Positions 34,734 to 42,779 of a stretch of 64,000 nt of DNA are shown here, piece after piece. This DNA is from Bacillus sp. DNRA2 (GTDB taxonomy: Bacteria; Bacillota; Bacilli; Bacillales; Cytobacillaceae). Positions within the stretch are counted from its first letter, which is position 1, and every line of letters starts with the position of its first letter. The notes under the pieces are model-generated. The model was not told the DNA's origin. It did no database searches and worked only from the letters and a program-made list of their open reading frames with translations. The stretch is from assembly GCF_012843265.1 (NCBI RefSeq), contig NZ_JABAIT010000006.1, forward strand, positions 62,001 through 126,000, written 5' to 3'. The translations under genes and the position numbers were made by a program.

Positions 34734-35747
34734 ATGAGAGAGGACGAAAAGAAAAATTCTTCTCGGGATTCTAGTATAATTCGCTTTTTCAAAAAACGTT
34801 GGGTGATTCCAGCAATCTACATCGCAAGCGCCGCAATCATCCTAACTGGAATCCTATGGTATCAAAATAGTAAAGATTTAGGTTCAGAAAATCTGGACTA
34901 CAACGCATCAGACATTTCTGGCAAAAAAATCAACGAAGAGCCAGCAATCGAAGTCAACCGCGCAATGGAAAACTTCGTGATGCCTGTTAGCACTCCTGAA
35001 GATGTCGTCATTCAAAAACAATTCTATGAATTTGACGGCAAAAAGGAAGAGCAAGTAGCAGCTTTAATAGAGTACAAAAACTCTTACCATCCAAACACTG
35101 GTATCGACATTACGATGAGAGACAAAAAAGCTTTCGACGTTGTTGCAGCCCTTAGCGGAACCGTAACTGACGTCAGAGAAGACTCTCTACTAGGAAATGT
35201 CATCGAAATCGAACACGATAAAGGTATTGTAACACAATATTCATCTGTTACGGATATCGAAGTTGAAGCCGGTGACGAAGTCGAACAAGGTCAAGCAATT
35301 GCGACTGCAGGAAAGAGCTTGTACAACGAAAAAGCTGGCACTCACGTACACTTTGAAATTCGCAAAGATAACGTGCCTGTCAACCCTGTAGATTTTATCA
35401 ACAAGCCACTTAGCGCCCTGCAAGACGCTGACGTAAAGGCAAATAAGGCTGCAGAAGATGACAGCTCAACAACTGATGACAAAAAAGCCACTGACAATAA
35501 AGATGTAAAAGAAGAAAAAGATTCAACAACAAATAGCAAACCTGCTGAAGACAAGCAGTCAACAGAAGGTAGCAAGCCAGCAGATGACAAAAAGTCAACA
35601 GACGAAAGCACGCCATCTGATGAAAAATCAAAAGATGACAGCGGCAAATCTGAAGACGATAAGTCAACTGAATCAGACAAAAATGCTGAACCTGGCAAGC
35701 CAGCTGAAAACAGCAAAAAACCAGTTGAATCCAGCATGAATTCCTAA
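34734..35747 (+). CDS. spoIIQ: Stage II sporulation protein Q (M23-like)
   Basis: Forespore membrane protein that crosses the septum and binds SpoIIIAH to form the engulfment channel. 337 residues: cytoplasmic tail, one membrane helix (about 21-43), LytM/M23 domain (about 105-225), then a 110-residue Lys/Asp/Ser-rich tail. The His-x-x-x-Asp zinc motif reads NTGID, with Asn121 in place of His, while HVH (204-206) is kept, so the domain is probably not catalytic, as reported for B. subtilis SpoIIQ. ATG 34734 has AGAGGTGATG upstream. Confidence 0.93.
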   Translation: MREDEKKNSSRDSSIIRFFKKRWVIPAIYIASAAIILTGILWYQNSKDLGSENLDYNASDISGKKINEEPAIEVNRAMENFVMPVSTPEDVVIQKQFYEFDGKKEEQVAALIEYKNSYHPNTGIDITMRDKKAFDVVAALSGTVTDVREDSLLGNVIEIEHDKGIVTQYSSVTDIEVEAGDEVEQGQAIATAGKSLYNEKAGTHVHFEIRKDNVPVNPVDFINKPLSALQDADVKANKAAEDDSSTTDDKKATDNKDVKEEKDSTTNSKPAEDKQSTEGSKPADDKKSTDESTPSDEKSKDDSGKSEDDKSTESDKNAEPGKPAENSKKPVESSMNS

Positions 35748-35785
35748 TCAAGCGGTTTCGTAAAAACGAATCCTTGATCTATCAC

Positions 35786-35856
35786 AAAAGCCCACATAAG
35801 CGAGCACCTGGATTGGACCTCCTCCAGACCGAAAGCTCCTCCTGTGGGCTTTTTTA
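35786..35856 (+). terminator. Terminator of spoIIQ
   Basis: AAAAGCCCACA pairs with TGTGGGCTTTT across a structured loop of about 45 nt, followed by a T run. Confidence 0.75.
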
Positions 35857-35977
35857 TTTTTATTTTTAAAATAGATCTGAATAAACATATCCCCCCAATT
35901 ATGTTAAAATCCTCCTTCATCAATGCATATCATGTAATGAACGGCATTTACATTTCGGAAAATCACTAGAATTCATA

Positions 35978-36161
35978 GGCGGAAATTTTCCGCTTAATGC
36001 ATTAGCTGGTAACAAAATAAGCTGAGATAAGCGGAGATATTCCGCTTATCTGCTCAAAATAAGCCGAATTTTAAAGATTTTAATCATTTAAGCGGAAAAA
36101 CTTCCCTTATTGTTAAGGAAATTTAGGAATTTCCTAATTTAACCGGAATTTGTCCGCTTAT
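35978..36161. repeat. Array of four palindromes, keyword AAGCGGA/TCCGCTT
   Basis: Palindrome centres at about 35986, 36038, 36099 and 36150 (spacings 52, 61, 51). The best hairpin is GATAAGCGGA-5 nt-TCCGCTTATC at 36026-36050. It lies between spoIIQ and spoIIID. Confidence 0.75.
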
Positions 36162-36305
36162 TTTCAAACGCAGTGAACTCGCCCCTCAATCTTCCCCCAG
36201 AGCAAAAGTATGTAAAGCCAGACTCATTTACACCAAAAACACCGGTCTCCTAAATGAAAATTTCTAAATTTTGCAAAAATTTTCCGTCCTGTTTCACTAT
36301 TTTGT

Positions 36306-36334
36306 GCATATTCCCGTCCCCGCTCTAATAAACT
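36306..36334 (+). promoter_or_regulatory. Candidate sigma-E promoter of the spoIIID transcript
   Basis: GCATATT (36306-36312), a 14-bp spacer and AATAAACT (36327-36334), compared with the sigma-E pattern KMATATT / CATACAAT (five of eight in the -10). Confidence 0.45.
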
Positions 36335-36364
36335 GTTACAAACCTTACAAAGGAAGTGTTTGAG

Positions 36365-36433
36365 GTGAGGAGTCGTACGCAGGCAGCGATTATAGTTGGA
36401 GATACGATTATATTACACAACTACAGAAAGTAA
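36365..36433 (+). CDS. Short upstream ORF (usd-like) before spoIIID, 22 aa
   Basis: GTG 36365 to TAA 36433, protein beginning MRSRTQAAIIVGDT, with AAAGGAAG at 36349-36356. The stop codon sits in the loop of a CAGAAAG/CTTTCTG hairpin (36424-36443), and a second palindrome (ATGGAA-4 nt-TTCCAT, 36448-36463) follows. In B. subtilis spoIIID translation depends on translating a small upstream frame, usd; this has the right position and size. That it is the usd equivalent is inference from position. Confidence 0.5.
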   Translation: MRSRTQAAIIVGDTIILHNYRK

Positions 36434-36574
36434 ACGCTTTCTGCCGCATGGAATATGTTCCATAACCAGTTCAGATATACCTATGACACCACATGCGGAT
36501 TGACAGCATTAGGGTTGGCAAAAAGCGGATCTCATTTCACGCTTCTCATCTTCAATTTAGGGAGGGCGAGTGGT

Positions 36575-36847
36575 GTGCACGATTACATCAAAGAGAGAAC
36601 TATCAAGATTGGAAAGTATATCGTGGAAACGAGGAAAACAGTTCGCGTCATCGCGAAAGAGTTTGGCGTGTCCAAAAGTACAGTCCATAAAGACCTGACA
36701 GAAAGACTTCCAGAAATCAACCCCGATCTGGCAAATGAAGTGAAGGAAATATTGGATTATCATAAATCAATCCGTCACCTCCGCGGTGGCGAAGCAACGA
36801 AATTAAAATATCGAAAAGAGGAGTTTGAAGAAGAACCGGTACAATAG
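36575..36847 (+). CDS. spoIIID: Sporulation transcription factor SpoIIID
   Basis: Mother-cell DNA-binding regulator of the sigma-E regulon, 90 residues. Helix-turn-helix KTVRVIAKEFGVSKSTVHKD and the basic C-terminal helix of the family are intact. The start is GTG 36575 with AGGGAGG at 36560-36566, giving VHDYIKERTIKIGKYIVE; the frame is open back to 36455 but that extension has no homology. It is followed by a strong terminator and then mbl, as in B. subtilis. Confidence 0.95.
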   Translation: MHDYIKERTIKIGKYIVETRKTVRVIAKEFGVSKSTVHKDLTERLPEINPDLANEVKEILDYHKSIRHLRGGEATKLKYRKEEFEEEPVQ

Positions 36848-36973
36848 TACGACAATTTTGTGAACAAAATAAGGATTTTAGAACAACCGAACATAACCCA
36901 TATTCAACTAAACAAACGAAAGTACCCCCTGACAGCATAGAGTTTAATAACGGAGATGACGGCTATGACTGAC

Positions 36974-37011
36974 AAGAACCAGCTTGAAACAGGGCTCAGG
37001 TTCTTTTTTTT
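36974..37011 (+). terminator. Terminator of spoIIID
   Basis: AAGAACC...GGTTCTT with inner GC pairs, followed by T8. Confidence 0.88.
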
Positions 37012-37053
37012 GCCTAAAATAATCACCGAAAACGATGTCAATAAATATTTTTC

Positions 37054-37099
37054 TACTAATTTTGACAAACATCATCAAAAATAATACTAATTTTGACAA
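37054..37099 (+). repeat. Two direct 15-bp repeats upstream of mbl
   Basis: TACTAATTTTGACAA occurs at 37054-37068 and 37085-37099, 31 bp apart (three helical turns). Each contains a TTGACA -35-like hexamer; TAAAAT at 37119-37124 is a possible -10, 20 bp after the second. Confidence 0.6.
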
Positions 37100-37235
37100 T
37101 TTCATTATTCCTTTTGGGTAAAATATGTTAAAATATAAAATTAGGACAGAACTGTGCTCGTAGATAAAGCAGTGAAGGCAACTGTATAAGAAGGAAGCTG
37201 GAACTGGCCAATTGTTTCAAGGAGGAACGAAAGAA

Positions 37236-38237
37236 ATGTTTGCTAGGGATATTGGAATCGACTTAGGTACGGCAAACGTGTTAATCCATGTTAAAGGCCG
37301 TGGTATCGTACTAAATGAACCGTCTGTAGTGGCGATCGATAAAAATACAAATAAAGTATTAGCCGTTGGTGAAGAAGCTAGACGCATGGTCGGCCGTACG
37401 CCTGGTAATATCGTTGCCATCCGCCCATTAAAGGACGGAGTAATTGCTGACTTTGATGTAACAGAAGCAATGTTAAAGCATTTCATCAACAAACTCAACG
37501 TGAAAGGCTTCTTATCTAAGCCACGCATCTTAATCTGTTGTCCAACCAACATTACTAGCGTTGAGCAAAAAGCAATCAAAGAAGCTGCTGAAAAGAGCGG
37601 CGGCAAAAAAATCTATCTAGAAGAAGAGCCAAAAGTTGCTGCAATTGGAGCAGGTATGGATATTTTCCAACCAAGCGGAAATATGGTTGTTGACATCGGT
37701 GGCGGAACAACTGACGTCGCAGTACTTTCAATGGGAGACATCGTTACATCTTCTTCCATCAAAATGGCCGGTGACAAATTCGATATGGAAATCCTTCACT
37801 ACATCAAACGCGAATACAAGCTATTAATCGGCGAACGTACTGCTGAAGATATTAAAATCAATATTGCGACAGTCTTTAAAGGATCTCGCGACGAAGAAAT
37901 GGAAATCCGTGGCCGTGACATGGTATCTGGACTTCCACGCACCATCACTGTTCGCTCTGCGGAAATCGAAGCGGCACTTCGCGAATCAGTTGCAGTCATT
38001 GTACAGGCGGCAAAAAGCGTCCTTGAGCGCACTCCGCCAGAACTTTCTGCCGACATCATCGACCGCGGCGTCATCCTAACAGGTGGTGGCGCACTGTTGC
38101 ACGGAATCGACCTGCTGTTAGCGGAAGAACTAAAAGTACCAGTACTCGTTGCCGAAAACCCAATGGATTGCGTAGCAATCGGCACAGGTATTATGTTAGA
38201 TAACATCGACAAAATCCCATCAAGACGATTCGGATAA
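37236..38237 (+). CDS. mbl: MreB-like cell-shape protein Mbl
   Basis: Actin-like filament protein, 333 residues, that organises lateral wall synthesis. Phosphate-binding DIGIDLGTANVLIHVKG, VDIGGGTTDVAVLSMG and GVILTGGGALLHGID are intact. It follows spoIIID as in B. subtilis, which makes it Mbl rather than MreB or MreBH. AAGGAGG upstream of ATG 37236. In B. subtilis flhO-flhP follow; here they are absent. Confidence 0.95.
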   Translation: MFARDIGIDLGTANVLIHVKGRGIVLNEPSVVAIDKNTNKVLAVGEEARRMVGRTPGNIVAIRPLKDGVIADFDVTEAMLKHFINKLNVKGFLSKPRILICCPTNITSVEQKAIKEAAEKSGGKKIYLEEEPKVAAIGAGMDIFQPSGNMVVDIGGGTTDVAVLSMGDIVTSSSIKMAGDKFDMEILHYIKREYKLLIGERTAEDIKINIATVFKGSRDEEMEIRGRDMVSGLPRTITVRSAEIEAALRESVAVIVQAAKSVLERTPPELSADIIDRGVILTGGGALLHGIDLLLAEELKVPVLVAENPMDCVAIGTGIMLDNIDKIPSRRFG

Positions 38238-38247
38238 AATGATTTTC

Positions 38248-38300
38248 AAGTCTGGCATTTTTTGGAAAAATCACCAAGGAATGCTGGGCTTTTTATTTTT
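38248..38300 (+). terminator. Terminator of mbl
   Basis: AGTCTGGCATT pairs with AATGCTGGGCT (wobbles allowed), followed by TTTTTATTTTT. Confidence 0.65.
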
Positions 38301-38494
38301 CAATATATAAACCAGAACTGCCGAACATTCCTCATTTTCCGATGATAAAAACCCCACCATGCATTGCCCAAAAACTGCCATCTCACGAATTTCTGACCTT
38401 TTTCTGCAAAATCTAATGTTTATTCTGCAAAATTTTCTTATAATAGAATAAAATAAAGGTAAGTATACTCGGAATATCCTAAAGGAGTAAAAAA

Positions 38495-39046
38495 ATGTCA
38501 GTAACCGACACAAAACCGGAAACGGCCCAACAAGAGGCCTCAGCTGGCCAAAATGGCTCAGCGGTAGCGGTCCAAACTAAGCCGGCCCCGCAAATTGATA
38601 ATAAAATAAACACAAATAATCCTGACACCACGCCAAACCAAAACCAACAGACTCAAACGGCGGCAGACTTTGACCAGGCACAAGCGGCAAACGGAAATCA
38701 AGCACAAGTGCAGACGTCTGCAAAGCCACAAGCTTCAGAGCTATCACAGGCTTCAAGCGCTGGCGCTGCCCCTAAAGTGAATCAAACAAGAGAACAAGTT
38801 AAAAAAGAACGGACAACAGAAAACCCTGAGGAAGAACAACAGCAGCAACAACAGCTAACTTTCCGACACGCAAAGATTCGCCTCATTCCAATCTGGCTCC
38901 GCCTCGTCATCATTTTCTTATTATTAGTCTTTGCGCTTGTGGTGGGTGCGATGGTTGGCTACGGCATCATTGGTGGAGGAAATCCATGGGAAGTTTTGAA
39001 ACAATCAACCTGGACCCACATCGTCGACCTCATCAACAAAGAATGA
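38495..39046 (+). CDS. EpuA-family membrane protein (often mislabelled RNA polymerase subunit beta)
   Basis: 183 residues. The first 125 are low-complexity Gln/Asn/Ala-rich and hydrophilic. Residues about 126-183 are a conserved module: [13 protein letters not shown], a membrane helix, [19 protein letters not shown] and a short tail. This matches the EpuA family, whose database name links it to RNA polymerase although it has none of the beta-subunit sequence. The tail after the helix probably faces outside. Role unknown. AAAGGAG upstream of ATG 38495. Confidence 0.75.
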   Translation: MSVTDTKPETAQQEASAGQNGSAVAVQTKPAPQIDNKINTNNPDTTPNQNQQTQTAADFDQAQAANGNQAQVQTSAKPQASELSQASSAGAAPKVNQTREQVKKERTTENPEEEQQQQQQLTFRHAKIRLIPIWLRLVIIFLLLVFALVVGAMVGYGIIGGGNPWEVLKQSTWTHIVDLINKE

Positions 39047-39048
39047 CC

Positions 39049-39077
39049 AAGGAAGGGACAACCCTTCCTTTTCATTT
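39049..39077 (+). terminator. Terminator before fabZ
   Basis: AAGGAAGGG-ACAA-CCCTTCCTT followed by TTCATTT. Confidence 0.85.
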
Positions 39078-39159
39078 GTCCAAAAATCCATGTTTGTTTT
39101 TGATGGTGTTTTTAGTACAATATAAAATAAGTACCAAATATTATGAGGAGGTCATAATG

Positions 39160-39594
39160 ATGTTAAATGTTGATGAAATAAAGCAAATCATTCCACACCG
39201 TTATCCATTTTTACTTGTTGATAAAATTTTAGAAGTTGAAGAAGGGGTGCGAGCAGTCGGCATCAAAAACGTCACTGCCAACGAAGAATTTTTCAACGGA
39301 CATTTCCCAGATTTCCCAGTCATGCCTGGCGTTTTGATTGTGGAAGCCTTAGCTCAGGTGGGTGCTGTGGCCATGCTTAAAAAAGAAGAAAATCGCGGAC
39401 GCTTAGCCTTCTTCGGTGGCATCGACAACTGCCGCTTCAAGCGCCAAGTTCGCCCCGGCGATACGCTTCGCCTTGAAGTGGAAATGACTCGTGTGCGCGG
39501 CTCAATCGGCAAAGGCAAAGGCGTCGCAACAGTTGAAGGCGAAGTAGCCTGTGAACTCGAAATGACTTTCGCCCTCGGACCAAAACAAGAATAG
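39160..39594 (+). CDS. fabZ: 3-hydroxyacyl-[ACP] dehydratase FabZ
   Basis: Fatty acid elongation enzyme, 144 residues, hot-dog fold. Catalytic His in [11 protein letters not shown] and Glu in [15 protein letters not shown]. The second of two adjacent ATGs (39160) is chosen because GAGGAGGT ends 8 nt before it and [13 protein letters not shown] fits the family. Corresponds to ywpB of B. subtilis. Confidence 0.96.
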   Translation: MLNVDEIKQIIPHRYPFLLVDKILEVEEGVRAVGIKNVTANEEFFNGHFPDFPVMPGVLIVEALAQVGAVAMLKKEENRGRLAFFGGIDNCRFKRQVRPGDTLRLEVEMTRVRGSIGKGKGVATVEGEVACELEMTFALGPKQE

Positions 39595-39605
39595 CTCCAA
39601 GAATT

Positions 39606-39648
39606 AAACCGGACATCGGCGTTACAAGCGATATCCGGTTTTTATTTT
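39606..39648 (+). terminator. Terminator of fabZ
   Basis: AACCGGACATCG pairs with CGATATCCGGTT (one mismatch), followed by TTTATTTTTT. Confidence 0.88.
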
Positions 39649-39660
39649 TTGAAAAAAATA

Positions 39661-39815
39661 CATATACCTAGCATCTAAAATCCAGTTCTAGGTAAACGCA
39701 AACAGAAAATGTACTTACCTAGCTGCTAAAAACCAGCTCTAGGTAAACGCAAACAGAAAATGCACTTACCTAACAACTAAAAACAAGCCTCAGATAAATG
39801 CATACAAGCCTATCG
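39661..39815. repeat. Array of three 51-bp units, keyword ACCTAG/CTAGGT
   Basis: ACCTA starts at 39666, 39717 and 39768 (51-bp period). Units 1 and 2 share GTAAACGCAAACAGAAAATG; unit 3 has decayed. ACCTAG...CTAGGT pairs inside each unit. Between fabZ and the lipoprotein gene. Confidence 0.88.
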
Positions 39816-39959
39816 GGGCCTCGCGCTAAAGGCCGAATCCACTGCTGTAATCAAATTGGAAAAAATACGGTGTCAAGTTTCGCATATCAATTGGGAAACA
39901 TAACTGCAGACCGATGAAACAAGGTCAATTTTTCAAAGCAGAAAGGGGCTATTTACATC

Positions 39960-40412
39960 ATGAAGAAAAAGCTATTTGCGCTAATGGGGAGTGCCATCCT
40001 ATCGGCAACGATGTTAGTTGGATGTGCTGATAATGATACGGATAATCCGCCGCCAGAAAACAACGGAGTAAACGTGAAGAATTATAACGATCGCAATAAC
40101 AGAATTCTTGATCGTGACCGTGACAATAATGGTATCCTCGACGACAGAGACGGTATCAACAACGGAAACAATCGCGTGAACAATAGAAATAATGGCACAT
40201 TACCTGACACGCGCATTAACGATACGAACCGAAATGGCACATTACCTGACGCGCGTATTAATGATGCGAACCGCAATGGGACACTTACCCCAGATACGCG
40301 TGACAGAAATACCAGAAATGACCTGGATCCGGCAAGGGACAATAATGGTCGTGGCGAAGATTTGATTGAAGACCGCAATGACGCAAGAGACCGCGACAAT
40401 AAGGACGAATAA
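39960..40412 (+). CDS. Asn/Asp/Arg-rich repeat lipoprotein
   Basis: 150 residues. Signal peptide with lipobox LVGC (Cys22). The mature part is almost all polar, rich in N, D and R, with three 14-residue repeats of NGTLPDTRINDTNR type. No domain recognised; likely disordered and anchored on the outer face of the membrane, perhaps a spore or envelope protein. AAAGGGG upstream of ATG 39960. Confidence 0.8.
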   Translation: MKKKLFALMGSAILSATMLVGCADNDTDNPPPENNGVNVKNYNDRNNRILDRDRDNNGILDDRDGINNGNNRVNNRNNGTLPDTRINDTNRNGTLPDARINDANRNGTLTPDTRDRNTRNDLDPARDNNGRGEDLIEDRNDARDRDNKDE

Positions 40413-40414
40413 AA

Positions 40415-40461
40415 ACAATGGGCTGTTCCTTTTTCGTAAGGGACGCCCATTGTCTTGTTTT
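40415..40461. terminator. Bidirectional terminator between lipoprotein gene and ywpF
   Basis: ACAATGGGC (40415-40423) pairs with GCCCATTGT (40445-40453). T-rich sequence follows on the plus strand and TTTTTATT on the minus strand, serving both convergent genes. Confidence 0.8.
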
Positions 40462-40496
40462 GGTAAAAATAAATATGTAGGCCGTCTCCTTCAATT

Positions 40497-40952
40497 TCAA
40501 TTTGAGGAAGAAGACGAAGAGTTATTGATAGAGGTTAAGTAAGGTTTATTCTTCATTTTGCTCTGGAATTCCTGCAGCAGGGTTTCACCATTTAAACCTT
40601 GATCTAATAGATCCTTCAACAGGATTTCGGAATAATTTTTCCGAGAGGTCCGTTTTAAGGTTCCGTGGAGCATGACGCTTACATTATTTTCTAATTTCGT
40701 GATGGAACGCGTTTGAATATGGAAGGAAACGGGGTCATTGTCTTTCTTGGTGATGACGACGCGGATGATTTGATCTTCCTGATTTTGTAATGATTTTTCA
40801 AAAAAATCAACCTGATCAGGCTTTGTATAAATTTCAATGAGCCAAGTATTTTTCTCATCCTCTTTATTGATGATTAGACCATCTACCATTTCAATTTCCC
40901 TGAATGTATCATGATCAAATACCTCGATAGAAATGAGTTTAAATGTTTTCAT
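40497..40952 (-). CDS. ywpF: YwpF-like protein
   Basis: 151 residues, soluble, with the N-terminal pattern MKTFKLISIEVFDHDTF and LIINKEDEKNTWLIEIYT typical of YwpF. It ends in a run of serines. Function unknown. Placement next to ssbB (ywpH) matches B. subtilis and supports the name. On the minus strand, divergent from ssb, sharing the 41000-41200 control region. Confidence 0.72.
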   Translation of the reverse strand: MKTFKLISIEVFDHDTFREIEMVDGLIINKEDEKNTWLIEIYTKPDQVDFFEKSLQNQEDQIIRVVITKKDNDPVSFHIQTRSITKLENNVSVMLHGTLKRTSRKNYSEILLKDLLDQGLNGETLLQEFQSKMKNKPYLTSINNSSSSSSN

Positions 40953-41021
40953 TCAAAATCCTCCCTTCGTAAAATTTGCTCAAATTATAACATATGGCAA
41001 TTAAAAGCCAAAATTCACGTT

Positions 41022-41144
41022 TGTCGAAAAATATATAAAAAAAGGCCGATTTTTAAGTTTGCGCATGTAAACTTGGTCGAAAATTGATTTTTCTATAGGG
41101 ATTTTGGAAGTTTGAGGGGTATTTTTGGGTGAAAAATATTTTTT
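41022..41144 (+). promoter_or_regulatory. ywpF-ssb intergenic: 0A-like box, inverted repeat and two ComK-type AT-boxes
   Basis: TTTGTCGAAAAAT contains a perfect TGTCGAA (41022-41028). AAGTTT-8 nt-AAACTT lies at 41055-41074. AAAA-N5-TTTT occurs at 41080-41092 and 41132-41144. ComK binds paired AT-boxes, and ssbB is a ComK target in B. subtilis; the 39-bp gap here is longer than the usual 8, 18 or 31 bp. Confidence 0.4.
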
Positions 41145-41210
41145 TACCTATTTTACGTTTAATGAAAAAAATAGGAGAATAAACTCATCAAACAAGAGAG
41201 GAGATGAGAA

Positions 41211-41948
41211 ATGATAAATCAAGTTACGCTTGTAGGCAGATTAACAAAGGACCCCGAGCTGCGCACGACGAATGATGGTATCCTCGTCACTCATGTTACA
41301 TTAGCGGTAAATCGCCATTTTAAAAATCAAAATGGTGAAATTGAAGCTGATTTTGTCCAATGTACGCTTTGGCGTAAAACTGCTGAAAATACGGCCCGTT
41401 TTTGTCGCAAGGGTTCAGTCATCGGTATCACCGGGCGAATCCAGTCCCGCCACTATGATAACAACGATGGTAAACGAGTGTATGTAACCGAAGTTGTCGC
41501 TGAAACGGTCCAATTCCTTGGAAAAAGGGTAACAGCCAATGCGCCAGTCGCAGTCCCGCAGCCTCAACCGCTTAGACAAGCGGCTGGTGGATCCAATTCT
41601 GGCACTGAAACTAACAGTGCGGATGGTGCATCAGCACCGCAACAGTCTGGGTCTAGTGCAGTAGCGGTTGCAACGCAATCAGCATCTGCACAGGGAAATC
41701 CCGCAGTAGGGACAGTTGCAGCAGTTGCAGATTCACCACCTCAACAAGACTCCACACACGCAAGCACATCACAACCGCTTAGAGAAGCTGTTGAAACGAC
41801 CGCTTCACTACCTCAAAGAGAAGCCCATGGATTTACCGTTGCTCAGGCTTCAAGTGACCAGTCAAGCGCTGCTGCAATATCAGCAGTAATGGCCTTGAGT
41901 GAATCTGGTCATGGCGCACAATCTGATTCTGCAGATCCGCCGTTTTAA
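41211..41948 (+). CDS. ssbB: Single-stranded DNA-binding protein, SsbB-type with long tail
   Basis: 245 residues. OB-fold at 1-105 ([40 protein letters not shown]). The remaining 130 residues are Ala/Ser/Gln-rich and end in SADPPF, which resembles the acidic protein-docking tip of SsbA (DDDIPF). B. subtilis SsbB (YwpH) is a short competence protein without a tail; gene order (near fabZ and ywpF) points to ssbB, so this tail is unusual. Role: ssDNA protection in replication or natural transformation. GAGGAGATGAG upstream. Confidence 0.9.
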   Translation: MINQVTLVGRLTKDPELRTTNDGILVTHVTLAVNRHFKNQNGEIEADFVQCTLWRKTAENTARFCRKGSVIGITGRIQSRHYDNNDGKRVYVTEVVAETVQFLGKRVTANAPVAVPQPQPLRQAAGGSNSGTETNSADGASAPQQSGSSAVAVATQSASAQGNPAVGTVAAVADSPPQQDSTHASTSQPLREAVETTASLPQREAHGFTVAQASSDQSSAAAISAVMALSESGHGAQSDSADPPF

Positions 41949-41967
41949 CAGGAGGTCTAACCATCAC

Positions 41968-42216
41968 ATGAGACAAATCGAACTTGAACAAGCTTTGGAG
42001 CAAAATAAAAAATTAGAAGTGTTAATTGAAAGTCTAATTGCGATGCTAGGGCGATCCAACCAAAGATTGGACGACTTAACAGTGCGAATGGGACAGCTTG
42101 AGCAATTCATGGTTGAAGCTCAAGCTCAAGCAGAGGTTGAAGCGCCTGCTTATGTGCCTACGAGACATGAAGAATGCTTTTCATTCATTGCTCGATCTGG
42201 AAGCACTGTACCATAA
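41968..42216 (+). CDS. Small coiled-coil protein downstream of ssb
   Basis: 82 residues; about 1-55 form a predicted coiled coil (IELEQALEQNKKLEVLIESL, RLDDLTVRMGQLEQF), followed by an Ala/Gln stretch. AGGAGGT at 41950-41956. It lies 20 nt after ssbB and before a terminator, so it is probably co-transcribed. No family recognised. The upstream in-frame extension into ssbB is rejected. Confidence 0.65.
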   Translation: MRQIELEQALEQNKKLEVLIESLIAMLGRSNQRLDDLTVRMGQLEQFMVEAQAQAEVEAPAYVPTRHEECFSFIARSGSTVP

Positions 42217-42328
42217 GACATCGGATGCTTGATTCTATTAAAAGCCATATTCTGTATTATGCATTTTGGCCCATTCAAATCTCCATCCATACATAGAATC
42301 AATGGCCGCCGCGATCAACCCCACTTTC

Positions 42329-42361
42329 GGGTGCCTGACCTAACATCAGGCACCCTTTTTA
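42329..42361 (+). terminator. Terminator of the ssb operon
   Basis: GGGTGCCTGA-7 nt-TCAGGCACCC followed by TTTTTA. Confidence 0.95.
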
Positions 42362-42412
42362 TGTGCAAAAGCGACGTGAAGTGTGTGCTCCACTTCACCG
42401 CACTACCGTGCT

Positions 42413-42466
42413 GGGGGACAGTCCCTCACTGCTTCACTGCGTTCCCGCAGCGGGGGACTGTCCCCC
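42413..42466. repeat. Two GGGGGAC(A/T)GTCCCCC-type palindromes
   Basis: An imperfect copy at 42413-42427 (one mismatch) and a perfect one with central T at 42452-42466, 39 bp apart. The rest of 42480-42779 holds nothing I can support except a motif shared with 57841 (see findings). Confidence 0.85.
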
Positions 42467-42779
42467 AGCGCTTTAACGCAAAAAAGTAGTAGGTTTTGAA
42501 ATCCCATAGGTTTTAAGTAGCGAAAAAAAGTCAACGCTAGGAATGTAAAAATCATTCGCAAAAGTTAAATAAACTAACAACTTACTGGGCACATGCGTAT
42601 GATAAACATGAGATAAACTCAATCCAGAAACCTGTAACCTAAAACTTGAAACCAACCCACATGAATCCACAACTCTGTAAACCGTGAAGCATCCAAACAA
42701 ACATATCTACCCAGAATCCTACACAACCATCAAAACCATAACAATTTTACAAAATAAATCTATCAGTGAGGTATGCACA

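Noticed and set aside
36455-36574. N-terminal extension of SpoIIID
   Set aside because: SpoIIID homology begins at GTG 36575, which has a well-placed ribosome binding site; the upstream part has no homology and overlaps hairpins.
39049-39077. Regulatory switch before fabZ (FapR site)
   Set aside because: The inverted repeat is a plain terminator for the previous gene; no FapR-like operator was seen.
42229-42489. 86-aa frame
   Set aside because: Runs through a terminator and two palindromes; no homology.
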